Below, in pieces: positions 36,410-45,073 of a DNA stretch of 64,000 nt. The stretch comes from Sphingobacterium sp. GVS05A. Lineage in GTDB: Bacteria > Bacteroidota > Bacteroidia > Sphingobacteriales > Sphingobacteriaceae. The stretch is from NCBI RefSeq assembly GCF_019969845.1, contig NZ_JAHXYR010000001.1, forward strand, positions 124,001 to 188,000, read 5' to 3'. The notes beneath the pieces are model-generated. The model worked only from the letters and a program-made list of their open reading frames with translations. It had not been told where the DNA came from and ran no database searches. Position numbers and translations under genes: made by a program. How positions within the stretch are numbered: position 1 is the first letter of the stretch; every line of letters starts with the position of its first letter.

Positions 36410-36979
36410 ATGGAGATAACGATCTTATGGTGTTAGGGACCAAAACAGATTCAGTTCAAATAGCGGTTGGGTAGCGATAGAAAATGGAAAAATTAAAGGC
36501 CTACTTTGATGAGGAGGCCTTTAATTTTGGAGTAGAATTACACTCGCCGGATTTTTGGATTTAGATTACATGTTCTTTTTTGTAATGATAATGTCTTGTT
36601 TTTCAGTTTTTTACAAAGTGTGATATCTATGTGAAAGGCGGTTTTTTTTGTTTCTTTCTTTTAATGCAAATATTTGTCAAGCAGAATAAGGCAGGACATT
36701 CCAGTTGAGAAGCTGCTGGATAAAAGCTCAGCAAAAAGATAGTGTTAAGAACATTTGGATGCTGGTCGTAACGAATTATCCCTCGGACCTAATTTGCGTG
36801 AAGGTCCGTGATAATATATTTGGATTTACTCGATAGGGCAGATGGAGCCCTGTCGAGTTTAATTACTCGCATATGCCTATTTCTTCTGGAAAATGAAAAT
36901 AACCGTCAGATTTTGTGCAGAGGGATTTATCTCAAGAAATGAAATATTAGAATAAAGACTTACTGAAAAACGATGTAAA
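36410..36979. other. Gene-free interval with several hairpins
   Basis: I see no gene in these 570 bases. They contain a hairpin TAAAGGCCT / AGGCCTTTA (36494-36523), a shorter one GGACCT / AGGTCC near 36785-36815, and a 12-bp stem ACTCGATAGGGC / GCCCTGTCGAGT (36828-36858, one G-U). The last shares the CCTGTCGAG half with the terminator at 36371. They may be terminators of lost or untranslated transcripts or a structured leader for the HTH gene at 36980. Confidence 0.45.
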
Positions 36980-37330
36980 ATGGAAAGGAATAACTTTAAT
37001 AATTTAATTGCTTTAGCGAAGAACAATAATGCCGAATTTTTGGCTTTGTTCAGTGAAATCTATCCCGACTTTGTTGCCTCATTGAAAAAGATAAACCCCA
37101 AAATCCGTAGTAGCGAATTGGAATTCTGTGCCATGACCTTTCTGAATTTTTCGACTAAAAATATTGCTCAATATACTTTTGTAACAGTACGTGCGGTACA
37201 GGTGCGCAAAAATAGATTGCGCAAAAAGCTGAATATTGCTTCTGACATAGACTTTAATAATTGGATGCGTGAGCAGATTCAACGCAGTCCACTGATTGAA
37301 CAGGAGGAAAGCGTTGGCGAGACTACCTAG
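36980..37330 (+). CDS. Stand-alone LuxR-like HTH protein
   Basis: A 116-residue protein that is nothing but a DNA-binding domain. Residues ~1-95 match the C-terminal ~100 residues of the TPR-HTH regulator at 38112 almost throughout (NNLI-LAK-NN-EFL-LF, SELEFCAM-FLNFSTKNI, then T-RAVQVRKNRLRKKL and DFNNWMR). The HTH is around NIAQYTFVTVRAVQVRKNRL. It has no sensor, membrane or receiver domain of its own. It probably competes with or supplements the larger regulator; the receiver gene 78 bases downstream could be a partner. Confidence 0.8.
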   Translation: MERNNFNNLIALAKNNNAEFLALFSEIYPDFVASLKKINPKIRSSELEFCAMTFLNFSTKNIAQYTFVTVRAVQVRKNRLRKKLNIASDIDFNNWMREQIQRSPLIEQEESVGETT

Positions 37331-37407
37331 GATAAAGGTTTATCGACTAGGCTAGACTCGGAAAGAAATAAAAATGTCTGATAGATTGTTGAAATAGATT
37401 TTAGCTA

Positions 37408-37779
37408 ATGAATAAAAAGATCTTTATATGTGATGACAACCCAATAATTTTGGAGGCTGTGGTACTGGTATTAAGTATCATCGATGCTATCGTTGTAAGT
37501 GAACGCATAAGCTCCCAAGCCTTAGATTACATTCTAAAGGACAAACCTGATATTTTTATCTGTGATTTACAGATGCCAGAGCTAAGTGGAGAAGATCTTA
37601 TTAAGCAGATCCGGACCCATAAAGAATGCGATGACCTATTTATACTGTGTATGTCAGCTTCCTATAATGGTAGGGATATCGCCATCAATGCAGGAGCCGA
37701 CGACTTCCTTCCCAAACCTTTTGAGATAAATGAACTATTAGCTATTGTGAATCGTGTGTTGGCTGTTGGAGCTAGCTGA
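37408..37779 (+). CDS. Receiver-only response regulator
   Basis: A 123-residue CheY-like protein. Acidic pocket residues Asp9-Asp10 (FICDDN), phospho-acceptor Asp53 (FICDLQMPELSG), a switch Ser in CMSAS and the conserved Lys in LPKPF are all present, so it should be phosphorylatable. No output domain follows. It lies between two HTH genes and could modulate them by binding; its kinase is not in the cluster. Confidence 0.88.
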   Translation: MNKKIFICDDNPIILEAVVLVLSIIDAIVVSERISSQALDYILKDKPDIFICDLQMPELSGEDLIKQIRTHKECDDLFILCMSASYNGRDIAINAGADDFLPKPFEINELLAIVNRVLAVGAS

Positions 37780-38111
37780 TGCCGATAGGGTATATACTTG
37801 AACTCTAAAAGGATCCTCGCAGTGCTTTCTTCTTTGGGCACTTTGCCTGCCTCAGCAACAAATAGCTGTGTATCTACTAAGCTAACAATACTCGATGTTG
37901 ACGTCCCTGATGTTTTACAGTAGTGTAAAAACTGGTTGTAATTTTCACCTCTAAGCATGGCCGTGGTATGCCAATGTCAAAATAATCGAATCGGGATGAA
38001 AAACGTATTCTGGAATAATTTTATATCTGTTTAATGATTTAAAATTCCTAGATTTGCACCGCATGTTAAGCGCTGAAAGTAGCCTTAAATTGTGGCGATA
38101 ATCTACCAAAT

Positions 38112-39596
38112 ATGAAAAAGTACCTTTTACTTTCAATTTTATTATTATTTACCCTAAGAGGAATTGCTGGCGATGGCAGTAAGCATGAGGTTGATTTACT
38201 CTTGGATAAAGCCAAAGAACTTAATGCCGCGGCTAAAACATCATTGCAGTTTGAATCTGCCATTAAAGCCCTGAATCTGGCAAATGAGGATAAATATGAT
38301 GAAGGGATAGCGAAAGCACATTTTTGGGTTGCTGATGCAATGTTGAATATTGGCCTATACAAAGAGGCATTTAAGCATCTTGAGGGTGTACAGACAACCG
38401 ACTATTTTATGGACGAGATTGAAATGCAAGCTGAAACTCATCGGCTGAAAGGTAAGGGATATCTAAAACTTAAGTTATTTCGGCAAGCAATCCAGGAGTT
38501 TCATTTACAGTTATCAGATGCTAGGGCGCTAAAGGGTGATTCCCAAAAAAAATCCTATCTCAAGGCTTTTGGAAATTTAACTACGGTTTTTGATCGACTA
38601 AACAAACCTGATTCCGTGTTTAAATATATTCAACTTCGATTAGCTGGCTTGGCGGGGCTTGATGAAAAGGAAAATGTATTACTTTATATAGGGGTATACG
38701 ATGATCTAGGGGATTTTTATACAAAAAAAGGGGATTTTACGAAAGCAGAGTTAAATCTCAAAAAGTCGCTGGCATTAATTGAAAAATATAAAGCACCGGT
38801 ATTTTATAATACCTATACCTTCTTAGGTAATTTAGAGCAGGAGAAAGGGAATTATAAAAAAGCGTTAACCCTTTTTGAAGTGGGCCTGGCAAATATGGAA
38901 AAAGTCGGGCTCTGGGATGCGGTTGCCAGAAAATGTAAATTTTTAGCCTATTATTGTCGATATTACAAGTTGAGGGGAAAGTGGACAGCGGACGAATATG
39001 ATATGGCTTATACCTGGGGCAAAGATTCACTTGATAATAAAAATAAAGAAGTCATGGATGCTGTAATGAGTCAGCTCGTGAAATCGAAAGAAAAGGAATC
39101 TGCAAAGAAAATTTCAAAATCAATTACTGCTGCACTTATTGCCTTGGTATTGCTTGTTGTCGCTAGCACGTTTTTTATATGGCGATCTAGACGTAACCGT
39201 AAGATTTTGGTGCAAAAAGAAGACGCGCTGCAGGAAACCGAAAGCATCAATAAGGAACTAACCGAACAGATCGGGGAAAACAAATTCAATAATCTGATCG
39301 AGCTGGCTAAAAGTAATAATCCGGAGTTCCTGACTTTATTTACTGAATTGTATCCGCAGTTTATTCAGACGTTGAAAACTTTTGATCCGAAGATGAGAAG
39401 TACAGAATTGGAGTTTTGTGCCATGGCTTTTCTTAACTTTTCAACAAAAAATATTTCAGAGTACACCTATGTGACCATTAGGGCCGTGCAGGTACGTAAA
39501 AATAGATTGCGTAAGAAATTAGAGATTCCTTCGGATGCGGATTTCAATAATTGGATGCGTGGACTTGGGGATGATCTTTTGTCCAGAGGTTTTTAA
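38112..39596 (+). CDS. Membrane-bound TPR-HTH one-component regulator
   Basis: A 494-residue protein with a signal peptide (about 1-20), a periplasmic helical TPR array (about 25-320; repeats such as AKAHFWVADAMLNIGLYKEA, DFYTKKGDFTKAELNLKKS and LGNLEQEKGNYKKAL), one membrane helix at about 337-357 followed by RSRRNRK, a coiled-coil linker, and a cytoplasmic C-terminal LuxR-like HTH (about 440-470). This Bacteroidetes layout joins a periplasmic sensing region to a DNA-binding domain. As the only sensor in the fimbrillin cluster, it is the likely regulator of those surface genes. A terminator follows at 39664. Confidence 0.85.
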   Translation: MKKYLLLSILLLFTLRGIAGDGSKHEVDLLLDKAKELNAAAKTSLQFESAIKALNLANEDKYDEGIAKAHFWVADAMLNIGLYKEAFKHLEGVQTTDYFMDEIEMQAETHRLKGKGYLKLKLFRQAIQEFHLQLSDARALKGDSQKKSYLKAFGNLTTVFDRLNKPDSVFKYIQLRLAGLAGLDEKENVLLYIGVYDDLGDFYTKKGDFTKAELNLKKSLALIEKYKAPVFYNTYTFLGNLEQEKGNYKKALTLFEVGLANMEKVGLWDAVARKCKFLAYYCRYYKLRGKWTADEYDMAYTWGKDSLDNKNKEVMDAVMSQLVKSKEKESAKKISKSITAALIALVLLVVASTFFIWRSRRNRKILVQKEDALQETESINKELTEQIGENKFNNLIELAKSNNPEFLTLFTELYPQFIQTLKTFDPKMRSTELEFCAMAFLNFSTKNISEYTYVTIRAVQVRKNRLRKKLEIPSDADFNNWMRGLGDDLLSRGF

Positions 39597-39663
39597 ATAC
39601 GTAGATTTTTAAGTTACTAAGGATATGAATCAGATCAACCGTATATCTATGTTGAATATAACA

Positions 39664-39694
39664 AACAAGAAGAAGAAAATACCTTCTTCTTGTT
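39664..39694 (+). terminator. Intrinsic terminator after the TPR-HTH gene
   Basis: AACAAGAAGAAG pairs perfectly with CTTCTTCTTGTT around AAAATAC. It is 68 bases past the stop. The U-run is weak (TTC ATC), so efficiency is uncertain. Confidence 0.6.
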
Positions 39695-39789
39695 CATCAA
39701 GAATTTATTAGTAGTTGCCTCTTCAGATTATGAAAGTTTAACAATTAACAATTTCTAAAATAGAATCTAGACCGTGACTTTGACTTCTA

Positions 39790-40023
39790 TTATTGTAACG
39801 ACAACTGAAATTTACAGTCGCCCGGTTGCACTTTAGCTTCTTTCGTTGCACTTTTCATGAGACCTTTCTGGAATTTTACATCCCCTGGTTCCACAGGCGT
39901 TCCAGCTTTGACTGTAGTAGTTTTATTTATTTTTGATTCCGAATCGAGAGAGTCGTCTTTCTTACAAGAATGTCCTAAAACAATTAGAGCCAATATAGCA
40001 CCTAAATAATAATTTTTCTTCAT
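39790..40023 (-). CDS. Small lipoprotein with a repeated PGDxKFQ motif
   Basis: A 77-residue protein with a lipoprotein signal (MKKNYYLGAILALIVLGHSC, Cys20). The mature part is basic and carries two related segments, VEPGDVKFQKGL and VQPGDCKFQLSL, one with a free Cys. I do not recognise a family. It lies downstream of the 104-residue peptide gene on the same strand but beyond a terminator, 330 bases away, so it may have its own promoter. Confidence 0.65.
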   Translation of the reverse strand: MKKNYYLGAILALIVLGHSCKKDDSLDSESKINKTTTVKAGTPVEPGDVKFQKGLMKSATKEAKVQPGDCKFQLSLQ

Positions 40024-40357
40024 GTTGTTGTTAATAATTGATTTATAAATTGTTAGATATCTTTTGCGTAATTACTTTTTCATTAGTATTTTATTGTTGA
40101 AAACATATAATCTAATTATCTTACTCTTTACTATTATAATTTCACTATTTAATAGGATTTTGGTATAACCGTTTTAGTTAAAGTTATGATTTTTTTTAAT
40201 TTTCTTTGCGAATCTTGGTTAAATAATTAAGCTATGGGAAGGTGGTGCATTTGGTCGGTGTATTCGAATAATCAATAGAAGAACTGTTTGAATTGGAGGA
40301 TAACGATTTTCTTGCCTGAGATACAGTATCTATTTATATGTACGCAGTTTTTAAAAA

Positions 40358-40380
40358 AAGCGGAGGCTAAAACTCCGCTT
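40358..40380 (-). terminator. Intrinsic terminator of the 104-residue peptide gene (copy 1)
   Basis: AAGCGGAG / CTCCGCTT with a 7-base loop, flanked on the left by an A-run that reads as a T-run on the minus strand. It is 77 bases after the peptide stop, in the same relative place as the terminator at 44661. Confidence 0.75.
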
Positions 40381-40456
40381 CAATTCATGCTTTTATAACA
40401 CTGATTAAATCTTAAAAACCTATTCAATAGGTAGGGATAGTATAGATTTATCGGTA

Positions 40457-40771
40457 TTAAACACCCCAAAAGGCCCTACAGGCTCTGAAGAACGACCCGC
40501 AACCGCCATTTGTATAGGTCTCCGAAGTGTGCGTACCTACCAACTGTGCAGTATCATAATCATAAAAGCTCAAGACAAAAACACAGCGCGTAAGTCCGTT
40601 CTGCATTTCCGTTACCTCTTCGGTAACCTTCACTGTAGTGTTGGTTTTGGGAAGACGGTAAGTAGATGTTTTAACAGTTGCATTTTTGTTGGATGCATTT
40701 TCCATCGTTTTAGCGGAGGCCGCAGATGATAGCACAGCTAGCGCTACCAGACTCATCATTAATTTTTTCAT
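40457..40771 (-). CDS. Secreted 104-residue cysteine peptide, copy 1
   Basis: A 104-residue exported protein; signal peptide about 1-20 (ASA cut site). The mature ~84 residues contain a conserved block STYRLPKTNT-VKVTEEV and TEMQNGLTRCVFVL, then a variable stretch (68-77), then GTHTSETYTNGGCG-FFRACR and a Trp-Gly-Val end. Three Cys: 63, 91 and 98. I know no named family. It is 88 of 104 residues identical to the protein at 44759, with the differences mostly in 68-77 and near the end. It ends with its own terminator. Confidence 0.8.
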   Translation of the reverse strand: MKKLMMSLVALAVLSSAASAKTMENASNKNATVKTSTYRLPKTNTTVKVTEEVTEMQNGLTRCVFVLSFYDYDTAQLVGTHTSETYTNGGCGSFFRACRAFWGV

Positions 40772-40978
40772 TGTTTTTATTTTTTTTGTTATACGATTAC
40801 ATGCATCTGAGGCATGCTCTTTATGGAAGTAAAAATAGGGGTAACTTTATTTAGCTATATCATTATTTATTATTTGTAGCTGGTTATTCAGTATTCGTAG
40901 TTATTAGCCTATTATTCGTTGTAGTACGCTACATGTGCCAGTGTAAAAATGTATTCAAATGGAGAATAAACTGTCTAA

Positions 40979-41163
40979 ATTTTTCCAACAAAAGCCAGCT
41001 TTGTAAACGAATTGGAAGTGATAGCCGAAAGAAAAATGTACAAAATAGAACCTGAGAAACTCCGATGAAAGGCTTAAAAACTTATTTTAAAAACAAGTAT
41101 CAGATTCGTGGTGAAATGGTAGAAACAGCTTCAGGAGAACAATATAATTTAGTGCGAAAATAA
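40979..41163 (+). pseudogene. Possible frameshifted remnant of an unknown gene
   Basis: One frame reads FPTKASFVNELEVIAERK then MYKIEPEKLR and stops at 41066; overlapping the stop, another frame starts ATG at 41065 and reads MKGLKTYFKNKYQIRGEMVE then TASGEQYNLVRK before TAA. Together they look like the broken end of a protein-coding gene (balanced charge, helical pattern), but I cannot assign a family. It lies in the ~420-base gap between the beta-barrel gene and peptide copy 1. Confidence 0.25.
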
Positions 41164-41195
41164 GATGCAAATGATCATAGCTTCTTAATAAAATT

Positions 41196-43886
41196 TTAGA
41201 AGCTATAATCTATCCCAAAGCTAATATAACCGGGCAACAGTTTATATTCAGTACTGCTGTTGTAAAGGTCGGTCAGTTCAGTATTTCTGAAAAAGCGGGT
41301 ATTGAAGATATTTTTTGCAGTCATGCTAAATCTTGTCCGGTGTTGTCGAAGCTCATAAGATAGGGAGAAATCCGAAAAATAATAGGTCTTGGAATCTTGA
41401 GCAAGGAAACTGCCAAAGCGATAGGACTCATTCTTTAGATTGCACTGTATATTTTTACCCATATTCAAAAATATATTCAGGAATCCACGGCTATTTTTTA
41501 AGGTATTCTTACTTTCTGAGCGATAGGTGATAGACTGTATTGTATATCCGGTATGGATATTTAATCGAGATTTCCATGCACTTCTGAACGATAATCCATA
41601 ATCGTAAGTGTCTGTATGGATTTGTCGGTTGCCCAATCCGGTCACGACCGTTTCGTAATCTGCGCTATTTGCGCCTAGATCCAGCCGAAAATTTCCGCTG
41701 AGGACTTTCAGATAGTAATTCAGGTCTGTTTTATAAAAGGTGCTTTTTTTGTTTTTGAGCAATAGCTGTTGCGCGAGATTGAAATTGGGATCCAAACTAC
41801 TCTCCATACCAACATAATCAAATAAAATCTGATGCCCAATATTGAGGTTGGCAAAAAAACGATCCGTCATACTACCATAGGTGTATGTTAGGGTAGCCCC
41901 CGAACTGCTTAAAGTAGCCATATCAGCCATTCCCTTTATAAAATTTCGAACTCCTGTGCTGTAATAGTTAGGGACGAGTTCAGTGAGTGAGGCATTCTGC
42001 TGCTGAAAATAGAGCTCAGTTTCCAGCCTCCCTTTGTAATGCACGGCCCATTTACCCAACAGACTGGGAGCAAGCTGTAGGCTATTTTTGTGGCTACGTT
42101 TTCCAAAATCTGTTAGTCTATTTTGAACAATACCAACTTGCAGACGGGGAGTCCATTCCCATTTGCTTCGTTTAAAGGTATATTTGGAAATAAGATTGGT
42201 CTGGAACACTGCAAAATCCATCTGATTGGAAAATCCCTCAGGATAGATGTCGCTTTCCCCAGCCTTTCTTTGATCATCCTGCAGTATGAATTGGCTATTC
42301 AGTTGTTGCTGTTGATAGGCAGTTGTCAGGGCGAGCTCAAAAAAATCACCGTTTTTCTTTCGGTTTAAATAGTGCGTGGTGGCGCCAAGATAGTCCAGGT
42401 TATTTTCGATATGTTGTTTTACCCCAGTTATATCCCCTTTCCCAAAAAGATCTTTGTAATAGTATCGATCGATACTGTAGTTTATAGGCGATTGCTGCTT
42501 TATCCAACGGATGGAACTGACCAAGGCTTCCCGGTCTGAAAACTTGTGGCTATAGCTGAGGTTGTGGTTGGTCAGGTAGCCTTTGCTTTTGGTCAGCTCT
42601 TGGCTTTGGTCGCCATTAAAGAGGAGAGCACCCACATCATTTTTCCCTAGAGAGCCGAGTGTACCACTATAGCTCAGTGTCGTGTGTGCATTGGGTTCGA
42701 ACTGCAATTCTAATTTGGTGAAATAATTATCAATCTTGCGAGTGAACTGATAATCTTCGGTATTGGTAAATTGAATATCCTCTAAATGGTAGTTCTGTAC
42801 TGTATTACGGTAGAATGATTTTTTGGTCGGATTTGCGAATCCCAGCCATTTGATTTTAAACTTTGGAGCTGGGTTTAGAATAGTGTTGAGAGACAGTAAT
42901 TTGTCGTTGTTGAAGTTTGTTCTTTTATAGTCAAAACCGGGTAAGCTCGGGGTATTGTCGATCAAGTTCGGGGTGGATATTCCTACACCTATTTGTCCGG
43001 GCTCATCGGCCGAACCAGACTGGATCAGGTGGTTGATGCTGCTAACGGCATCGACCCCGTTGTTATTGGCGCTGCCCAATAAATAGTATTTGTTTTTCTT
43101 TCCAAAATTCATGAGGTTGGCATTTGCCTGATAATATTTTGGACCTATAGGAACGCCCTGTGCATCCACCGAACCTAGCCACTGTGCCTTGCTATCTTCC
43201 TTCAATTGTAAGTTTAGGGCAACCTTGTTTGAGTTTTCGATGCCTTTCAATTGTTTGTTGTTGGAAAAGCGCTGCAGCACCTGAATTTTTTCCAGGGGCT
43301 GTACCGACATATTCTGCGTCAGCAGACGGTAGCCCTTTTCAAAAAAATCGTCTCCTTCTACCATCACTTTCTCCACTTCCTTATCGCCTATTTTGATGCT
43401 GCCATCCGTACCTACATTGATACCGGGAATCTTTCGGAGCAGATCTTCCACTGTGCGTTCATCACCCTGCAAAAAGGATTTCACCGTCAATTCGATGGTG
43501 TCTCTACCACGACGGTAGGGCTGCTTGGAATGGACAATCACTTCCTGTAATCGCTCCACACCCCCAGCAACCAACTGCACATCAATCAGGGTATCAGTCT
43601 GTGTTGCTGTTAGGGGCACGGAAACTGGCGCGAAGCTGAGTGCTTTATACAACAAGGTGAACTTTCCGCTTTGCACTGTCTGCAAATGGTATTTCCCTTC
43701 GCCATCGCTAAACGTATAGGCCAGCATTTTGGCATCAACCTCACGTTGTAATTCAATCCGCACACCGCCCAATGCCTTTCCATTGGAGTTGACTCTTCCC
43801 TGGATTGTAACTTGCGCCTGAGCAGCTATACCTACTAGACAAAACCCGATCAGGGTCAGCACTAGCTTATTAATGTTCCCATTCAT
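41196..43886 (-). CDS. TonB-dependent receptor-like outer membrane beta-barrel protein
   Basis: An 896-residue outer-membrane protein. The start was set at ATG 43886, which yields a good signal peptide (MNGNINKLVLTLIGFCLVG, ending AQAQ); it overlaps the end of the GLPGLI gene by 17 bases. Residues ~25-105 form a carboxypeptidase-regulatory-like domain (VTIQGRVNSNGKALGGVRIE), ~120-230 a plug (RTVEDLLRKIPGINVGTDGS), and the rest an OMP_b-brl_3-type barrel ending SFGIDYSF. This class often sits beside GLPGLI proteins, with no known substrate. Translational coupling to GLPGLI suggests they work together. Confidence 0.85.
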   Translation of the reverse strand: MNGNINKLVLTLIGFCLVGIAAQAQVTIQGRVNSNGKALGGVRIELQREVDAKMLAYTFSDGEGKYHLQTVQSGKFTLLYKALSFAPVSVPLTATQTDTLIDVQLVAGGVERLQEVIVHSKQPYRRGRDTIELTVKSFLQGDERTVEDLLRKIPGINVGTDGSIKIGDKEVEKVMVEGDDFFEKGYRLLTQNMSVQPLEKIQVLQRFSNNKQLKGIENSNKVALNLQLKEDSKAQWLGSVDAQGVPIGPKYYQANANLMNFGKKNKYYLLGSANNNGVDAVSSINHLIQSGSADEPGQIGVGISTPNLIDNTPSLPGFDYKRTNFNNDKLLSLNTILNPAPKFKIKWLGFANPTKKSFYRNTVQNYHLEDIQFTNTEDYQFTRKIDNYFTKLELQFEPNAHTTLSYSGTLGSLGKNDVGALLFNGDQSQELTKSKGYLTNHNLSYSHKFSDREALVSSIRWIKQQSPINYSIDRYYYKDLFGKGDITGVKQHIENNLDYLGATTHYLNRKKNGDFFELALTTAYQQQQLNSQFILQDDQRKAGESDIYPEGFSNQMDFAVFQTNLISKYTFKRSKWEWTPRLQVGIVQNRLTDFGKRSHKNSLQLAPSLLGKWAVHYKGRLETELYFQQQNASLTELVPNYYSTGVRNFIKGMADMATLSSSGATLTYTYGSMTDRFFANLNIGHQILFDYVGMESSLDPNFNLAQQLLLKNKKSTFYKTDLNYYLKVLSGNFRLDLGANSADYETVVTGLGNRQIHTDTYDYGLSFRSAWKSRLNIHTGYTIQSITYRSESKNTLKNSRGFLNIFLNMGKNIQCNLKNESYRFGSFLAQDSKTYYFSDFSLSYELRQHRTRFSMTAKNIFNTRFFRNTELTDLYNSSTEYKLLPGYISFGIDYSF

Positions 43887-44643
43887 ATACTTGCTCCACA
43901 CTACCACGGACTTTTTTTCCTTCTACGTTCACACCTTCAACTACAGGTATTTTACTATACAAAATGCGCATTTGCTCTTCAGTAATACGGTCATTTTTCT
44001 TGACAAATTCTTCAAGCGTTAGTTTTGGCAAAGACTGAATGTATGTATCATTGATGGGGGTATTGCCTGCATAAGGATAATTTACCTCCTTCAAATACCA
44101 GTAGTTGGGATTTGCACTTTCGTTGTAAAGCATCACGATAAGCCCTGGTAGTCCACCAAATTTTGATGGTCCTACGGGTACGGGAATATCATGGGTATAA
44201 TAAGCAACCAGCGTAGTGCCACGATAAGGTGCTGTTGCTTTGTGACACACGTATTTACCCAAGGTATCAACATCAGTATAGTTGGTATTCCAGACCAGAG
44301 ACGGGAATTGGTCGGTCACCAGGTAATTAACGCCCTCGATAGAACGGGTCTCCAATTGTTGTGAAGCATTGTTTTGCTGTATCACGATCTTGTTGTAGAG
44401 CTTGCCTGAGCCGATGGTCATCGAAAATGTCGGCGCGACCTCACCGTCGATATCCTTGTTGATATCTTGGTTGCGTTTGGGTACCGAATCACGAACGGCT
44501 ATCTTCACCGTTCCGTCATAATAGACCTGTTCCTGAAAAGTCGCCATAGGCGAGGGCATATATTCATAGACCGCATGAAGCCGCTGTGCAAAAGAAGATC
44601 CCGAAACGAACAGAAACAGAAAGAATATATAATATTTATGCAT
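43870..44643 (-). CDS. GLPGLI-family exported protein
   Basis: A 257-residue protein with signal peptide (MHKYYIFFLFLFVSGSSFAQ). The defining motif GGLPGLIVMLYNE sits at about 166-178, with the family's earlier YLVTDQFPSLVW and VCHKATAPYRG-type segments. ATG at 44643 was chosen because the upstream in-frame ATG would run back through the terminator hairpin and spoil the signal peptide. Function of the family is not established. It lies just after a terminator that follows the secreted peptide copy 2, and its last codons (EWEH stop) contain the start of the beta-barrel gene. Confidence 0.85.
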   Translation of the reverse strand: MHKYYIFFLFLFVSGSSFAQRLHAVYEYMPSPMATFQEQVYYDGTVKIAVRDSVPKRNQDINKDIDGEVAPTFSMTIGSGKLYNKIVIQQNNASQQLETRSIEGVNYLVTDQFPSLVWNTNYTDVDTLGKYVCHKATAPYRGTTLVAYYTHDIPVPVGPSKFGGLPGLIVMLYNESANPNYWYLKEVNYPYAGNTPINDTYIQSLPKLTLEEFVKKNDRITEEQMRILYSKIPVVEGVNVEGKKVRGSVEQVYEWEH

Positions 44644-44660
44644 GTTATTTAGTTTGGTAA

Positions 44661-44682
44661 AAGCGGGGGCTAACCCCCGCTT
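44661..44682 (-). terminator. Internal terminator between peptide copy 2 and GLPGLI gene
   Basis: A perfect 9-bp GC-rich stem AAGCGGGGG / CCCCCGCTT with a CTAA loop, reading into TTTTA on the minus strand. It lies only 17 bases before the GLPGLI start, so it should reduce read-through and make the peptide much more abundant than GLPGLI and the barrel. Confidence 0.75.
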
Positions 44683-44758
44683 CAAGTCGTATTTTTATAA
44701 CACTGATTAAACCTTAAAAAAGACTCACAGAGTAGGTATGAACACTGGCTTATTGGGA

Positions 44759-45073
44759 TTATACTCCCCACCATTGTCTGCAAGCTCTGAAGAAATCTCC
44801 ACAGCCACCATTGGTATAGGTCTCGGATGTGTGTGTACCTACCACATGTAGATCATCAGAACTTAAAAAAGTCAAGACAAAAACACAACGCGTAAGTCCG
44901 TTTTGCATTTCTGTTACTTCTTCAGTAACCTTCACCATGGTATTTGTTTTTGGAAGGCGATAAGTAGATGTTTTAGCCGTTGCATTTTTGTGGGAAGCAT
45001 TTTCAGTTGTTTTAGCCGAGGCAGCAGTTGAAAGTACTGCTAGGGCTACCAGACTCATCATTAATTTTTTCAT
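44759..45073 (-). CDS. Secreted 104-residue cysteine peptide, copy 2
   Basis: The near-twin of the protein at 40457: same length, same signal peptide apart from one Ser/Thr change, same Cys63, Cys91 and Cys98. The replaced positions cluster at residues 68-77 (TFLSSDDLHV here, SFYDYDTAQL there) and at 93, 100 and 101 (DFFRACRQWW here). It is first in a unit with GLPGLI and the barrel protein. The DNA around it is also duplicated: GAGGCATGC about 40 bases upstream and ATAACACTGATTAAA downstream occur at both copies. Role unknown; secreted effector, toxin-like peptide or barrel ligand are all possible. Confidence 0.8.
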   Translation of the reverse strand: MKKLMMSLVALAVLSTAASAKTTENASHKNATAKTSTYRLPKTNTMVKVTEEVTEMQNGLTRCVFVLTFLSSDDLHVVGTHTSETYTNGGCGDFFRACRQWWGV

